A DNA stretch of 64,000 nt, from assembly GCA_900108205.1 (NCBI GenBank), contig FNUU01000009.1, positions 1-64,000 on the forward strand. The letters are read 5' to 3'. Under the pieces are notes generated by a model that saw nothing but the letters and a program-made list of their open reading frames with translations, had not been told where the DNA came from and did no database searches. Source of the stretch: Eubacterium ruminantium. GTDB taxonomy: Bacteria; Bacillota; Clostridia; Lachnospirales; Lachnospiraceae. Positions 24,732-35,332 of this stretch are shown piece after piece (within the stretch, counting starts at the first letter, position 1; every line of letters starts with the position of its first letter). The translations under genes and the position numbers were made by a program.

Positions 24732-27008
24732 ATGAACGACAAAATTATTCCTATATATGATACTTTGCTGCTTCCTGAAGTTACATTTTATTTTCGAAAG
24801 GAAGTTATTGAAGGCTGGAGCATAGATGATCTTAAGGTGGGAGAAGCGGTTTCATTTATTATGATGAAAAGAGATATCAGTATAAATGAGGCGACCCCGG
24901 AGGATTTTTATGAGATAGGTATTTCGGCCAAAATTGAAAATATTGATAATGAGGGAAATATCCGAATAAGGACTCTTGACAGGGTGAGGTTCTCAAATGT
25001 TTCCATAAAGAAAGAAATTATAAAGGCTCAGATCGAGATTGTAGAGGAAAATATTGATATCGATGAAGAAGAAAGACGTGAGGATTTTGAGAGACTGAAA
25101 TCCGAATATCTTAAATTTGTTCAGAATTTTCAGTGGGGACTCTGGGCGAGAGGCTTTATACTTCAGTGGAAAAATATGCATGAGCTTGCATGTGCCATGG
25201 CAGGATATTTCAGCATAACCTGGGAAGAAAAGTATGCAATGATAGCTGCGGATTCCCTCAGAGAAAGATATATCCTCATTCAGAATGCTGCTTATGAATT
25301 TATGGAAATGGCTATAGTTCAGAGCGGCGCGGAGGATGCACAGAAGGAAGAGCATGAGAAGCAGTACAGAGAAGCTGCAATAAGAAAACAGATAGATATA
25401 TTGCAGAAGGAACTTGAAGAGATGCATCCGGAAAGCATTTCCGATATAAGCAGGTTCAGAAGGCTGATAGATGAATCCGGAATGAACGAAACAGCAAAAA
25501 AGGAAGCTGAGAAGGTTCTTAACCGTATGAAGCAGGAAGGTCAGGATGGGCATGAGTACGGCATGCTTTATGATTATCTGGACTTTGTGACTGCCCTTGA
25601 ATGGAGGCAGGCTGAACCTTCGGAGATAGATCTGAAGAAGGCTGAGGAGATCCTTGATTCGGACCATTATGGGCTTAAGAAGGTTAAGGAAAGAATAATT
25701 CAGCAGATGGCTGTCATGGCTCTCAATAAGAAGCAGGCGGGCTCGATACTTCTTTTTGTGGGTGCGCCGGGCACAGGAAAAACCAGTATAGGCCAGAGTA
25801 TAGCAAAGGCGCTTGGCAGAGAATATGTAAGGATCAGCCTTGGCGGTGTAAGAGATGAGGCTGAGATAAGAGGACACAGAAGAACATATATCGGAGCAAT
25901 GCCGGGACGTATCATGGAAGGCATGAAGAGAGCGGGTTCGTCTAATCCGGTTATGGTGCTTGATGAGGTGGATAAGCTTGTAAGAGATTATGGCGGAGAC
26001 CCGGCTTCGGCACTTTTGGAGGTGCTCGATCCGGAACAGAATAATTCATTTACGGATCATTATATGAATGTTCCTTATGATCTTTCAAATGTTCTGTTTG
26101 TATGTACGGCTAATTCAATCGATACGATACCGGAGCCGCTGCTTAACCGTATGGAGCTTATTAATTTTAACGGATATACAGCAGTTGATAAATTCAATAT
26201 TGCAAGAAAGCATTTGATCCCTAAAGCCATGAAGCAAATGGGAATAAAGAGTAAAAACCTTGGAATAACAGACGCGGCTGTCAGAAAGATCATAGAAGAT
26301 TATACAGCCGAGGCCGGTGTAAGAGGACTTAAGAAGCAGATAGATAATCTCTGCAGGCACGCGGCTGTACGGCTTGTTAAAGGAGAGGAAGAGAAGATAT
26401 CTGTCACTCCGAAGAGACTTCGTGAATTCCTTGGAAATAAGGTTATCGACCATGATGTTATTGATAAGTCTACTATTGCCGGAATTGTAACTGGACTTGC
26501 CTGGACCATGGCAGGAGGAGAGATACTCTTCATAGAGACCAAGAAGGTTAAGGGCAGCGGAAAGGTGACGATCACGGGACAGCTGGGAGATGTAATGCGT
26601 GAGTCTGTGGAAATAGCCATCAGCCTTGTAAAGGGTATACTTCCGAAGGAAACCGAAGACCTGGGAGATTATGATCTTCATATTCATGTACCTGAGGGTG
26701 CGGTTCCGAAGGATGGTCCTTCTGCAGGAATAACCATAGTCACAGCGCTTACTTCACTTTTTACAGGCAGAAAGGTTGATCCGAGAATAGCTATGACCGG
26801 AGAGGTTTCTCTCAGAGGCAAGATAATGCCTATAGGAGGACTTCCGGAAAAGCTTATGGCTGCAGTACGCGCAGGGGTAAAGACAGTTTACATTCCGGAG
26901 AAAAATGTAAGAGATCTTGAGGATGTGGCAGAGGAAGTAAAAAATGCGCTTCTGATAAAGCCGGTAAGCAAAATAGCAGATGTACTTCACGAAACAGGAC
27001 TGTTATGA
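24732..27008 (+). CDS. lon: ATP-dependent protease Lon
   Basis: A 758-residue Lon (LonA type) that unfolds and degrades damaged or regulatory proteins in the cytoplasm. The N-terminal substrate domain is about 1-200, followed by a coiled region (about 200-300). The AAA+ module has Walker A GAPGTGKT (344-351) and MVLDEVDKL as Walker B. The protease domain shows the Ser-Lys dyad: DGPSAGI (Ser664) and PEKLMAA (Lys707), 43 residues apart as in known Lon. AAGGAGAGACAG precedes ATG. A REP-like element lies upstream. addB begins 17 bases after the stop, so lon-addB-addA are probably one transcript. Confidence 0.96.
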   Translation: MNDKIIPIYDTLLLPEVTFYFRKEVIEGWSIDDLKVGEAVSFIMMKRDISINEATPEDFYEIGISAKIENIDNEGNIRIRTLDRVRFSNVSIKKEIIKAQIEIVEENIDIDEEERREDFERLKSEYLKFVQNFQWGLWARGFILQWKNMHELACAMAGYFSITWEEKYAMIAADSLRERYILIQNAAYEFMEMAIVQSGAEDAQKEEHEKQYREAAIRKQIDILQKELEEMHPESISDISRFRRLIDESGMNETAKKEAEKVLNRMKQEGQDGHEYGMLYDYLDFVTALEWRQAEPSEIDLKKAEEILDSDHYGLKKVKERIIQQMAVMALNKKQAGSILLFVGAPGTGKTSIGQSIAKALGREYVRISLGGVRDEAEIRGHRRTYIGAMPGRIMEGMKRAGSSNPVMVLDEVDKLVRDYGGDPASALLEVLDPEQNNSFTDHYMNVPYDLSNVLFVCTANSIDTIPEPLLNRMELINFNGYTAVDKFNIARKHLIPKAMKQMGIKSKNLGITDAAVRKIIEDYTAEAGVRGLKKQIDNLCRHAAVRLVKGEEEKISVTPKRLREFLGNKVIDHDVIDKSTIAGIVTGLAWTMAGGEILFIETKKVKGSGKVTITGQLGDVMRESVEIAISLVKGILPKETEDLGDYDLHIHVPEGAVPKDGPSAGITIVTALTSLFTGRKVDPRIAMTGEVSLRGKIMPIGGLPEKLMAAVRAGVKTVYIPEKNVRDLEDVAEEVKNALLIKPVSKIADVLHETGLL

Positions 27009-27025
27009 TCAGAAGGAGGTAATAA

Positions 27026-30000
27026 ATGGGGGCAGACATAAGTTTTACTATAGGTGCGTCCGGAACCGGAAAAACCTTTGATATGATGAGAAGGGTTGCA
27101 GAGGCTGCAATAAAGAGTCCTGATAAAAAATATCTGATGATAGTGCCTGAACAGGCAGCAAGCACGATTGAAAGAGACATGGTTAATATCATGTCTCTTT
27201 ATTATGGTAAAAAAGGTTTTATGAACATTGATATTGTTGGTATAAGCAGGCTTGCATATAAGATATTTGATGAAATGAGGATAGGAACCGGCGGGCTTCT
27301 TGCGGATGCAGACAAGTCCATGGTCATAAGACTTGTTGCCGGAAGAACAGGACTCAGAGTTTACAGGAACAGTATTGATAAGGATGGTTTTATCAAAGAA
27401 ACAAAGTCGATTCTTTCTGAAATGTTCCAATATAACATTTCTCTTTCAGATATTGAAAAAGTTATAAATGAACTGGACCGGACCGGAGAAAGAAATGTGC
27501 TTTCGGAAAAACTGAAGGATATCAGAGATATATTCAGCGATTTCGAGAGAAGGATCGCAGAATTTGAAGAGGGAAGTATTCCTGCCGAAAAGCTTGTGGC
27601 ATTTCTTCTCGATAAAATGGGTGAGGCAAAATGCAATATCCTTGATGATACATATATATTTTTTGATGGCTTTACCGGTTATACTCCTGCTCAGTATGAT
27701 CTGATCGCTGAATTGATGAAGAGAGCGGGTGGGCTGGATTTTACTGTTACCATGGATAGTGAGATCGTCAGAAGCGGAAGAATGGTAAAGGATTACGAGA
27801 TATTCCATCTTTCTTTTGAGACATATGAAAAGCTTTCCGGAATGGCAAAGGACAGAGGACTTCAGGTGAAGAATGTCAGGCTTTATGATAAGAATATGAG
27901 GCATAAGGAAGGAAGTATGCTCAGTCGCCTTACGGAGAATATCTTCAGATTTCCGGTTAAGAATTATAAAGAAAATGATGATTCCCTGATGCTTTGGGAG
28001 TGTAAGGATCCTGAGGAACAGCTTTCGTGTATAGCTGAGGAGATAATAAGGCTTGTCAGGGAAGAGGGAATGAGATACAGGGATATAGCTGTATTTGCGC
28101 CGGACCTTTCGGATATGAGCAATCTTTTTGATAAAGTATTTACCAGATATGGAATACCGTTTTTTCCGGACTATACAAGGAAACTGCGCCAGAATCCATT
28201 TACGGAGGCTATCAGTCTGCTTTTTGAGATCGAGGAAAGAAATTATGATTATGAGAGCGTCTTTTCTCTTGTAAAGACTTCTGTAATACCTGAACTGGAT
28301 GATTCTGAGATTGCAGTATTGGAGAATTTTGTCCTGGCAAAAAATATCAAGGGATATAAAAGATGGAACAGATCATTTTCCTATACCTTGAATAATGAGG
28401 ACAGATATGTAAGTGAGGAAGCTGCCAGGGTAAAGCTGATGAGAGTTCTTAAGCCTTTTTCGGATATGTTAAAGGGGACACAAAAGACAACTTCAGAAAT
28501 GATAGATGCCATAAAGAATTTTATGGATAGGACAGACTATCCTTCTCAGATCGGAAAAATGGCAGATTTGATTGAAAGAGAAGGAAATCTTCCTCTGGCA
28601 AATACGTACAGAAGACTGTATGACATTATTTTAAGCTTCCTGGATGAAATGAATCTGGTTCTGGGAAATGAATATATAAGCAAAAAGGAGTTTTCCGGCA
28701 TACTTAGATCGGGAATGAATGAAGTAAAGATAGGTACGATTCCTGCAACAGTGGACAGCGTTATCGTCGGAGATACAGAACGTACAAGAGTATCGGATAT
28801 CAGGGTGCTTTTCCTTATTGATCTGAATGAAGGTGTGGTTCCAAAACCGCATCAGGAAGCGAAGATACTTACAGATTATGATAAAGAGCTTATAGGAGAT
28901 ATATTTAAAAGGCTGGAAATAAAACGTGAATTTGCACCGGATGATAAGAGAAAGCTTTTTATAGAACAGTTTTATCTCTATCTTGCCATGGCAAAGCCGA
29001 AGGAAAGGCTTATCCTCAGTTATAACCGGATGAGCTGCAACGGAGAGGAAAAGGCTGTATCATATGTTATACCAAGAATTAAAGCGATTTTCAGCGAAAT
29101 GCCAACGGAGAAAAAAACACCTGAGGTCTTCAGGGGAACCGAAAGCACTGATGTGTTCTTCTTCACGGAAGCTATGCGAAGACGTCTGTATGACCCGGAG
29201 GAGGAGCAGAAAACTATAGAAGAGGATGCTCTGCTTTATTCTTTGTTCAGGGATAAAAAGAGTTATATCGATATGGCAGCGGGCTACAGGAAGGACGATG
29301 GAAGGCTGTCTGAGGAGGCAGTGGATGCTTCAAAAGAGAATATACTGAAGCAATCGGTAACAAGACTTGAAAGATATGCCGGATGTGAATATAAGTATTA
29401 CCTTACATATATGCTTGGGTTGCAGGAGAGACAGGATCACCGGCTGGACCAGCTTTCCTTTGGAAATGTCCTGCATAAGGCGCTGGAGAAGGTTTTTACT
29501 TCCATGAATGGAGATACCCCGGAAGAAACATATAAAAACTGGAGTACTGTAACCAAAGAAGAAGAAATAAAAATGATGGATAAGGCTGTGGCAGCGGAAT
29601 TCAGGACTCTTTCCGATGATCTGGTATCACCGGAGGGAGATATAATTGCCGAAGGCCACAACAGATTTATCGTTCAGAATATATATGAACTGGGTGAGAA
29701 GACCATAGTTTCGCTCGGGGATCAGGTAAAGGGCGGAGAGATGGCGCCGCGCTTCTACGAGGAAAAATTTTATGACAGCAGTTCCATAAAGAGTTCAGGG
29801 ATTAAGTGGAGTGACAGCATCATGCTGAACGGAACTGTGGACAGGGCTGATATTTATGAACAGGGCGATAATGTTTTCGTCAGAGTCATAGACTATAAGA
29901 CCGGTAATAAGGAATTTAATTATAAGGAGTTTTATACCGGCAGACAGCTTCAGCTGGTTACATATCTGGGTACGATGGTTGAAAGGGTCAGGGAATATTA

Positions 30001-30580
30001 TAAGCGACAGGGAAGAAAGGTAAATGTTATCCCTGTGGGAATGTACTATTATCCTGTTAAAGACCCTTATATTACCATGCCTGCGGATGACATTGATGAA
30101 AAGGAACTGGAGGCTGCCTTCAGGAGAGAGCTACATTTGAGAGGAATAGTGGCAAAGGATCCATTTATGCAGGAGATTCAGGAACGAGGTATAACAGATC
30201 CTGACAGAAGAAAGAAGGGACCGGCTGTTATACTTCCGCTGGAATTTTATTCAAGGGCTTATAAGGGTAAACGGGCCGGAGATGCCAAGGGCAAATACGT
30301 TGAGCTGAGTACTGAAGAATTTGAAAATGTAATAGGCTATGCGAAGGTAAAAGCGGGTGAACTGGTGGATGACATGGTACAGGGCTTCATCAGAAAGAAT
30401 CCTGTCAGATGCAACAGATCAAGCGAATGTGATTACTGCAGCTTTAAGGATGTATGCCGTTTTGATCAGTATAACAGGGACAACAGAGAAAGAAGAATAT
30501 CTAAGGATATGAGCGACGAGGAATACGATGCCATATTCATCAGAGGAAGGGTGGCTGCCGGAAATGACGAAATGGAATAA
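27026..30580 (+). CDS. addB: AddB subunit of the AddAB helicase-nuclease
   Basis: A 1184-residue AddB (also called RexB), partner of AddA in double-strand-break end resection and recombination. The P-loop GASGTGKTFDMM starts at residue 8. The C-terminal nuclease motif is VIDYKTGNKE. The iron-sulphur cluster Cys residues are visible: one in YAGCEYKYY and the group CNRSSECDYCSFKDVC near the C-terminus. AAGGAGGTAATAA lies before ATG. It overlaps addA by 17 bases, a standard coupled arrangement. Confidence 0.94.
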   Translation: MGADISFTIGASGTGKTFDMMRRVAEAAIKSPDKKYLMIVPEQAASTIERDMVNIMSLYYGKKGFMNIDIVGISRLAYKIFDEMRIGTGGLLADADKSMVIRLVAGRTGLRVYRNSIDKDGFIKETKSILSEMFQYNISLSDIEKVINELDRTGERNVLSEKLKDIRDIFSDFERRIAEFEEGSIPAEKLVAFLLDKMGEAKCNILDDTYIFFDGFTGYTPAQYDLIAELMKRAGGLDFTVTMDSEIVRSGRMVKDYEIFHLSFETYEKLSGMAKDRGLQVKNVRLYDKNMRHKEGSMLSRLTENIFRFPVKNYKENDDSLMLWECKDPEEQLSCIAEEIIRLVREEGMRYRDIAVFAPDLSDMSNLFDKVFTRYGIPFFPDYTRKLRQNPFTEAISLLFEIEERNYDYESVFSLVKTSVIPELDDSEIAVLENFVLAKNIKGYKRWNRSFSYTLNNEDRYVSEEAARVKLMRVLKPFSDMLKGTQKTTSEMIDAIKNFMDRTDYPSQIGKMADLIEREGNLPLANTYRRLYDIILSFLDEMNLVLGNEYISKKEFSGILRSGMNEVKIGTIPATVDSVIVGDTERTRVSDIRVLFLIDLNEGVVPKPHQEAKILTDYDKELIGDIFKRLEIKREFAPDDKRKLFIEQFYLYLAMAKPKERLILSYNRMSCNGEEKAVSYVIPRIKAIFSEMPTEKKTPEVFRGTESTDVFFFTEAMRRRLYDPEEEQKTIEEDALLYSLFRDKKSYIDMAAGYRKDDGRLSEEAVDASKENILKQSVTRLERYAGCEYKYYLTYMLGLQERQDHRLDQLSFGNVLHKALEKVFTSMNGDTPEETYKNWSTVTKEEEIKMMDKAVAAEFRTLSDDLVSPEGDIIAEGHNRFIVQNIYELGEKTIVSLGDQVKGGEMAPRFYEEKFYDSSSIKSSGIKWSDSIMLNGTVDRADIYEQGDNVFVRVIDYKTGNKEFNYKEFYTGRQLQLVTYLGTMVERVREYYKRQGRKVNVIPVGMYYYPVKDPYITMPADDIDEKELEAAFRRELHLRGIVAKDPFMQEIQERGITDPDRRKKGPAVILPLEFYSRAYKGKRAGDAKGKYVELSTEEFENVIGYAKVKAGELVDDMVQGFIRKNPVRCNRSSECDYCSFKDVCRFDQYNRDNRERRISKDMSDEEYDAIFIRGRVAAGNDEME

Positions 30581-33500
30581 AGAACAAAAACAGGTTATAG
30601 ACAGCAGGGAATATGGCAAAAATGTTCTTGTTTCAGCGGCTGCGGGTTCCGGAAAAACAGCAGTGCTGGTTGAAAGAATACTTGAAAGCATTATTTCCTG
30701 CGAAGAAGATGAATATAATAACAGTATAGATGATTTTCTTGTAGTGACATTTACCAGAGCGGCAGCGTCTCAGATGAAGGAAAAAATATCAGAGACCATA
30801 GCCAAAAGAATAACTGAAGAAAGCTTGAGAGAGTATCCGGATATGAAGCTTATTGACCACCTGCTGCGTCAGCAGGCGGCGGTGGGCAGAGCGGATATAT
30901 GTACACTGGATAGCTTTTCGGGAAAAGTCGTAAGAGAGAATTTTAATGTGCTGGGAATAGATCCGGCATTTACGGTTGCTGACGGAAATATGATGAAGCT
31001 TATTCAGGAGGATATCACTGAAGAGTTTTTTGAGGAGCTTTTTGGAGGCAGGGACGGTAAATATGTCAGCTCGGCTGACTTTTGTGAGCTGGCGCATTAT
31101 TTCTTTAAGAAAACCAGTGATTCGGATCTGAAAGAAATCTTTCACAGAGTATTAAATGTAGCAGGTACCATGCCGGAGCCGGTTAAATGGCTTTTGGATT
31201 CAAAACTCAGCGGTGATATTTCCAAAATGCCATGGATGATCAGAATCATGAGAGATGCAAGAGGACAGGTGGAAACTGCCCTTTCTTATCATGCAAGGGC
31301 AAAGGAGATTGCAGATTCTCTTATGGATGCAAAGCTGCTGGAGAAGCTTGAAAAGGATAAGGTGATCCTGGACAGGATGTATGCGGCGACGAATACGGAT
31401 AATTGCGCCGGATACAAGGAATTCTATGAAGCCTTTTCAAATTATAAATTTGGACCGAATGGCAGTAAGGATGATGCGTCTTTTACTGCATTAAGAGCAA
31501 AATACAGTCTGAAAGAGGGTATAATAGGCGGCATTATAAAGAATATTACCGGCGGCGGACCTCTCCCTGAACCGGAAGTGCTGGATAAGGAAATACATGA
31601 AAATTCTGCCAAGTGGATTGATATTATTGTTTCTGTAAGTATTGAGATATTTGAAAGAGTAATGGCGGAAAAGCACAGAAAGAGACAGTATGAGTTCAGT
31701 GATATCTCGCATTTTGCTCTGCAGGTTCTTTCAAAAACAGATGAAAACGGAATTATCCGGAGAGATGAAAATGGCAGGGTCATTCCATCTGATATTGCAA
31801 GGGCTATGTCCAATAAGATCAAATATATCTATGTGGATGAGTATCAGGACAGCAGCTTTATCCAGGAGGATATGATAAATGCCATAGCAAGTATCAAATA
31901 TGACAATCCGTCAAATGTATTTATGGTAGGAGATGTTAAGCAGAGTATTTACCGTTTCCGCCAGGCGAGCCCTGCACTTTTTATCGAAAAATATAATCAG
32001 TATTTTAATGTGACCGGTAGGAGTAAGGAAGATATTCCACAGGATGCAAAGGGAGTTGTTATCGATCTTTCAACCAATTACCGTTCAAGACGGCCGGTGC
32101 TGGAAGGAACGAATTATATTTTCAGAAAGCTCATGCAGAAAGATATTGGCGGGATAGATTATGATGACAGGGCAGCACTGCATTTTGCTGAGGAGGCGGA
32201 TATCTATCCTTCGGAAACCGGAAGCGGAAGAAAGCCTCTTTTTATGGTGATAACCAATCGCAGTAAAGATGATGAACAGGACTCTGATGCTGAAGCTGAC
32301 AATGGCAGAGAAAATGATGAATATGAAGCGGCAGTGGTGGCTGATAAGATCATAGAGCTTATGAATGACGAAAATTTCCTGGTTCTGGATACTGATACAA
32401 AGATCAGAAGAAGACTTAAGCTTTCAGATATAGCCATAATCCTTAGAAGCCTTAAGAACAGAGGCAGCTACTATGAGAAGGCCTTGAAGGAGAGGGGCAT
32501 TCCTGTTCAGCTGGATAATCCAAACGGATATTTTGAAACCATAGAGATCACAACCATGTTATCAATGCTGAGGGTGATAGATAATATGCGTCAGGATATT
32601 CCTCTCGCAGCAGTACTTCTGTCGCCTATCGGAGGGCTGAATAACAGTGAACTGGCACTCGTAACAGGAAGGATCAATAAGAAGGAACTGCTGTATGATA
32701 AATGTATGGAATTTCTGGCTCTTGCGGAGGAAGAGAATAAGCCGGTGATATCCTGCGGCACTGCTGACGGGGATATTGCGTGGGAGGAGGAAAAACAGGA
32801 GCTTACTGAGAATGAGAAGAAAGCAGCGGTCAAGCTGAGAAAATTCTTTGATATACTGACAGAATTAAATGAAAGCCGTACTCATATTTCACTTGCTGCG
32901 CTGATAAGAAAGATACTTGATAAAACAGGATATGACATTTATATATCTGCTCTTCCAAATGGCAGAAGGAGACTTGCAAATATCAACCTGCTTATGCATA
33001 AGGCTGAAGACTATGAGAATAACTCGTTCAGCGGGCTGTTTAATTTCCTCAGATATATAGAAAAATGTAAATTCAATAATATCGATTTTGCTGAGGCCGA
33101 GAGCGGTCTTCCGGAGGATGACAAGGTTCAGATCACAACGATACATAAAAGTAAAGGACTTGAGTATCCGGTGGTATTTCTCAGCGGCCTTGGCCATGAA
33201 TTCAATAAACTCGATGAAAAGAAGGATGTATTTGTGGATGGAGATAATCATATTTCCATAAGCTATATAGATCCGAAGAGACGTATCAGAGACAAGAGTT
33301 TTATGGGAAAGGCTCTCGTCAGACTCTCTATACTCGGAAAGGTTGAGGAGGAGCAGAGACTGCTTTATGTAGGAATGACCAGAGCCAGGGAGTATCTTAT
33401 AATGACAGGTGTTATAAAGAAATATCCGGAGGCAGTCCAGGGGTTGGATTATAAGACAAGAAGTACTCTTTCCACTTATCTTACATGGCTGATACCGAGA

Positions 33501-34427
33501 CTTCATGAGAAAGACAGTGATGCGTATTTTGAGAAAGAATATATATATTTTGACGAGATCGAAGCAGCTGAAAGGGACAAACGGGTAAAAGAATTTACTG
33601 ATTATAACAGTCTCACCGCAAGGCTTGAAGAGCTCAGTCAGACGCAGGAAATGACAGAAAAAGTCAGAGAGATTCAGGAGAACTATGACCAGAGAACATT
33701 CTATCCATATTATGATGAATGCTTCGTAAGAGCCAAAATGTCTGTCAGTGAGATAAAGAAAATGCTGAATGAAGGAACTGATGAGACAGAAGAACGTTAT
33801 AAGGCAGCGGATTATTTTACGGAATACGCCGATACGCAGTGTAATCCTGAAATGCCTGATTATGCAGACTCATCAGAGGCAGAAAAAAAAGAGAGCGCTG
33901 ATAATACTGCTGCGAGACGCGGTACTGTGATCCATAAAATATATGAACTTCTGGATTTTAAGAGGATCGAGAATTCTGTTGATATGGAGAAAGAGGCAGA
34001 AAGTATTTTGTCCGACAGCTTTTTTACAGATGATGACAGGCTTATGATACTGGAGTCGGGAGACCTGAGAAAACTGGCAGGATTTGCTGAGACAGCTTTA
34101 TTTAAAAGGATGAAGGAAGCAGACGAGGCGGGCAGGTTATATAAGGAGGCTCCGTTTACCATGGGAATCTCTGCGGAGGAGATAAACGGACCTAAGGGAG
34201 CTACCACCATAGTGCAGGGTATTATTGATGCGTACTTTATTACGGAGGATGGCTCTGCAGTGCTTATGGACTATAAAACAGACAGAATGTATAAGGCCGA
34301 CAGGTTCATCGAGAGGTATAAAGAACAGCTGAAATTATATGCGGAAGCCCTGGAAAACATATGCGGACTAAGGGTGAAAGAGGCGGTTATCTATTCGATT
34401 GAAAAAGGCGAAATAAAGGTATTTTAA
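30564..34427 (+). CDS. addA: AddA subunit of the AddAB helicase-nuclease
   Basis: A 1287-residue UvrD-family helicase and RecB-like nuclease. It shows Walker A SAAAGSGKTAVLVERI, Walker B YVDEYQDSSFIQ, helicase motifs GDVKQSIYRFRQA, TIHKSKGLEYPVVFL and LLYVGMTRAREYL, and the nuclease motif VLMDYKTDRM near the C-terminus. ATG 30564 (MTKWNKEQ) is the natural start; an in-frame upstream ATG at 30528 adds 12 residues not seen in the family. It overlaps addB by 17 bases. A new promoter starts right after its stop for the ATP synthase operon. Confidence 0.94.
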   Translation: MTKWNKEQKQVIDSREYGKNVLVSAAAGSGKTAVLVERILESIISCEEDEYNNSIDDFLVVTFTRAAASQMKEKISETIAKRITEESLREYPDMKLIDHLLRQQAAVGRADICTLDSFSGKVVRENFNVLGIDPAFTVADGNMMKLIQEDITEEFFEELFGGRDGKYVSSADFCELAHYFFKKTSDSDLKEIFHRVLNVAGTMPEPVKWLLDSKLSGDISKMPWMIRIMRDARGQVETALSYHARAKEIADSLMDAKLLEKLEKDKVILDRMYAATNTDNCAGYKEFYEAFSNYKFGPNGSKDDASFTALRAKYSLKEGIIGGIIKNITGGGPLPEPEVLDKEIHENSAKWIDIIVSVSIEIFERVMAEKHRKRQYEFSDISHFALQVLSKTDENGIIRRDENGRVIPSDIARAMSNKIKYIYVDEYQDSSFIQEDMINAIASIKYDNPSNVFMVGDVKQSIYRFRQASPALFIEKYNQYFNVTGRSKEDIPQDAKGVVIDLSTNYRSRRPVLEGTNYIFRKLMQKDIGGIDYDDRAALHFAEEADIYPSETGSGRKPLFMVITNRSKDDEQDSDAEADNGRENDEYEAAVVADKIIELMNDENFLVLDTDTKIRRRLKLSDIAIILRSLKNRGSYYEKALKERGIPVQLDNPNGYFETIEITTMLSMLRVIDNMRQDIPLAAVLLSPIGGLNNSELALVTGRINKKELLYDKCMEFLALAEEENKPVISCGTADGDIAWEEEKQELTENEKKAAVKLRKFFDILTELNESRTHISLAALIRKILDKTGYDIYISALPNGRRRLANINLLMHKAEDYENNSFSGLFNFLRYIEKCKFNNIDFAEAESGLPEDDKVQITTIHKSKGLEYPVVFLSGLGHEFNKLDEKKDVFVDGDNHISISYIDPKRRIRDKSFMGKALVRLSILGKVEEEQRLLYVGMTRAREYLIMTGVIKKYPEAVQGLDYKTRSTLSTYLTWLIPRLHEKDSDAYFEKEYIYFDEIEAAERDKRVKEFTDYNSLTARLEELSQTQEMTEKVREIQENYDQRTFYPYYDECFVRAKMSVSEIKKMLNEGTDETEERYKAADYFTEYADTQCNPEMPDYADSSEAEKKESADNTAARRGTVIHKIYELLDFKRIENSVDMEKEAESILSDSFFTDDDRLMILESGDLRKLAGFAETALFKRMKEADEAGRLYKEAPFTMGISAEEINGPKGATTIVQGIIDAYFITEDGSAVLMDYKTDRMYKADRFIERYKEQLKLYAEALENICGLRVKEAVIYSIEKGEIKVF

Positions 34428-34428
34428 C

Positions 34429-34457
34429 TTGACTTTGGTATATATTAAAACTAGAAT
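34429..34457 (+). promoter_or_regulatory. Promoter of the ATP synthase operon
   Basis: TTGACT (34429-34434), 17-base spacer, TAGAAT (34452-34457), 20 bases before atpB and directly after the addA stop. Transcription would begin near 34464, leaving a very short leader. Confidence 0.65.
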
Positions 34458-34477
34458 TGTATCTGTGATGAGAGGAG

Positions 34478-35308
34478 ATGAAATTCGGCAAGATGACAAA
34501 AAAGAAAAGAATAAGGATACTGGCTGTAATGCTTGTCCTGATGGGTATTCTTACGGTTCTTTCCATAGTTACGGGAAGCAGGGAAGCTAAGCATGAAACT
34601 ATTAAAGAGGTCATGAAGGACGCGGTTCTGCATGAGGATAACAAGATGAGCCTTTTCGGACTTATCGATGTGAATCCTTCGGTTATTTCGGCCTTTACGG
34701 TGACTGCTATAATACTTCTTTTTGCACTTATAGTAAGAATATTCGTGATACCGCGATTCAAGTATGTTCCCGGAAAGTTTCAGCTTCTTATAGAGGAGTG
34801 GGTGGGAATGTTCAGCGGTCTTGCAAAAAGCAACAGTCCACACAGAAACAGATTCCTGGGGGCATATGTTTTCACTGCGGGTTCATACATTTTCATTGGT
34901 ACCTGTTTTGAACTTTTCGGTGTACAGATGGTCACAACAAAAGATATATCGATGGCGCTGCCGGCTCCGATATCAGATATCAATGCAGCGATAGCTATGG
35001 GCTTTATGTCGTATTTCGTAATAATGTCCGGAGGCTTTGCTGAGAATAAATTCGGAGGGGTTCTTAAAACGCTTAAGGATTTCTCACTTCCGATATCCAT
35101 GAGCTTCCGACTTTTTGGTGCGCTGCTCAGTGGACTTCTGGTAACCGAGCTGGTTTATTATTACATCAGCCTGAGCTACGTGCTGCCGGTGGTGGTGGGA
35201 GTTATGTTTACCCTGCTGCACGCTTTGATACAGGCTTATGTACTTACAATGCTGACGGCACTTTTCTATGGAGAAGTTTCAGAACCGTCGGAGAAAAAAC
35301 ACAAATGA
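34478..35308 (+). CDS. atpB: F0F1 ATP synthase subunit a
   Basis: A 276-residue membrane subunit that forms the proton (or sodium) half-channels of F0. It has an N-terminal helix (about 11-30), further helices from about 68, and the essential Arg in MSFRLFGALLSG. The family usually reads RLFGN...AG there, so the ALLSG is a small deviation. The last helix has LIQAYVLTMLTALFYGE with the conserved Gln. AGAGGAG precedes ATG. It opens the operon atpB-E-F-(H'A)-G-D-C. Confidence 0.9.
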   Translation: MKFGKMTKKKRIRILAVMLVLMGILTVLSIVTGSREAKHETIKEVMKDAVLHEDNKMSLFGLIDVNPSVISAFTVTAIILLFALIVRIFVIPRFKYVPGKFQLLIEEWVGMFSGLAKSNSPHRNRFLGAYVFTAGSYIFIGTCFELFGVQMVTTKDISMALPAPISDINAAIAMGFMSYFVIMSGGFAENKFGGVLKTLKDFSLPISMSFRLFGALLSGLLVTELVYYYISLSYVLPVVVGVMFTLLHALIQAYVLTMLTALFYGEVSEPSEKKHK

Positions 35309-35332
35309 CATTAATGGAGGAAATGACGAATT

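Noticed and set aside
24993..25877. 294-codon minus-strand frame inside lon
   Set aside because: It is a shadow of the conserved lon gene on the other strand, with no ribosome site or family resemblance.
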